A stretch of DNA of 6,738 nucleotides from an uncultured Bacilli bacterium (lineage in GTDB: Bacteria > Bacillota_I > Bacilli_A > RF39 > UBA660). Positions 6,614 through 6,738 of this stretch are shown in pieces (within the stretch, counting starts at the first letter, position 1; each line of letters opens with the position of its first letter). The translations under genes and the position numbers were made by a program. The stretch lies in NCBI GenBank assembly GCA_949440065.1, contig CASRZP010000070.1, positions 1 through 6,738 on the forward strand, given 5' to 3'. The notes under the pieces are model-generated. The model was not told the origin of the DNA. It made no database searches and was given only the letters and a program-made list of their open reading frames with translations.

Positions 6614-6634
6614 TATATCAAATGATATATATCA
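6614..6634 (-). promoter_or_regulatory. Candidate operator across the transcription start and leader of the TetR operon
   Basis: TATATCA (6614-6620) and TGATATA (6623-6629) form a perfect 7-bp inverted repeat around AA. The right half is reused in a second perfect palindrome, TGATATATATCA (6623-6634). The predicted transcription start is close to 6634, so a dimer bound here would block RNA polymerase or early elongation just before the AAAGGAG site. Position and symmetry fit a TetR-type operator, though AT-richness makes chance palindromes likelier. Confidence 0.5.
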
Positions 6635-6640
6635 CTTGCT

Positions 6641-6669
6641 ATTATACAATACAAAAATACTTTTGTAAA
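6641..6669 (-). promoter_or_regulatory. Sigma-A promoter of the TetR/ABC exporter operon
   Basis: On the minus strand TTTACA (6664-6669) and TATAAT (6641-6646) are separated by 17 bp; the only mismatch to consensus is in the -35 box. The predicted start is near 6634, giving a leader of about 33 nt before the ATG at 6601. No other promoter was found inside the operon, so this one probably drives all four genes. Confidence 0.8.
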
Positions 6670-6684
6670 TCAATCTACAAAAGT
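6650..6684 (-). promoter_or_regulatory. Candidate operator: three TACAAAA/TTTTGTA half-sites over the -35 region
   Basis: TACAAAA (6650-6656) and TTTTGTA (6661-6667) form a perfect inverted repeat with a 4-bp centre, lying in the spacer and reaching into the -35 box. The same middle half-site pairs on the other side: ACTTTTGTA (6659-6667) and TACAAAAGT (6676-6684) are exact inverted repeats of 9 bp around 8 bp. A dimeric repressor bound to either pair would occlude the -35 element. There is no T-run on either side, so it is not a terminator. Confidence 0.6.
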
Positions 6685-6738
6685 TTCAGTGAAAAAGAGT
6701 AAAAATAATTAAAGTGATAAAATTAGATAAAATATAAC

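Noticed and set aside
6659..6684. Inverted repeat read as a Rho-independent terminator of an upstream gene
   Set aside because: The stem has very few G-C pairs and no T-run follows on either strand; overlap with the -35 box fits an operator better.

Overview
The window is strongly AT-rich and dense with genes. It shows AAGGAGG-type ribosome binding sites, TTGACA/TATAAT promoters, Lys codons that are nearly all AAA, a class B sortase and a secreted surface protein. This points to a low-G+C Gram-positive (Bacillota), plausibly a gut-type Bacilli/Erysipelotrichia relative; the lineage is inference. Tryptophan is TGG, and TGA serves as a stop codon at the end of the TetR gene, so the standard bacterial code applies.

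Left part (1-2124), cell surface. A truncated gene on the minus strand (1-358) encodes the N-terminus of an exported protein with a signal peptide and a beta-helix-like repeat pattern. Divergent from it, across a 227-bp intergenic region holding one well-formed promoter per direction (384-412 minus, 513-542 plus), lies a complete class B sortase gene (586-2094). The sortase is unusual: a Lys-rich tail of about 234 residues, predicted to be cytoplasmic, precedes its single membrane anchor. It ends at a hairpin terminator (2093-2124) that lies between convergent genes.

Middle (2149-2697). One unrecognised, probably soluble, helical 182-residue protein is encoded on the minus strand. It has its own textbook sigma-A promoter (TTGACA, 17 bp, TATAAT at 2724-2752).

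Right part (2775-6601), transport. A compact minus-strand operon is transcribed right to left: TetR-family regulator, ABC ATPase, ABC-2 permease 1, ABC-2 permease 2. All genes are coupled by overlaps of 4, 1 and 14 bp. The regulator's promoter (6641-6669) is overlaid by two separate sets of inverted repeats, one across the -35/-10 region and one across the predicted start site and leader. These are good operator candidates for autoregulation. The likely picture is a TetR-controlled heterodimeric efflux pump with unknown substrate. Bases 6685-6738 upstream show no gene or site that I can support. No RNA genes, insertion sequences, CRISPR arrays or attachment sites were seen.

Most of the window is ordinary accessory/surface gene content. 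The points most worth a second look are the sortase tail, the sortase/surface-protein pairing and the layered operator structure.
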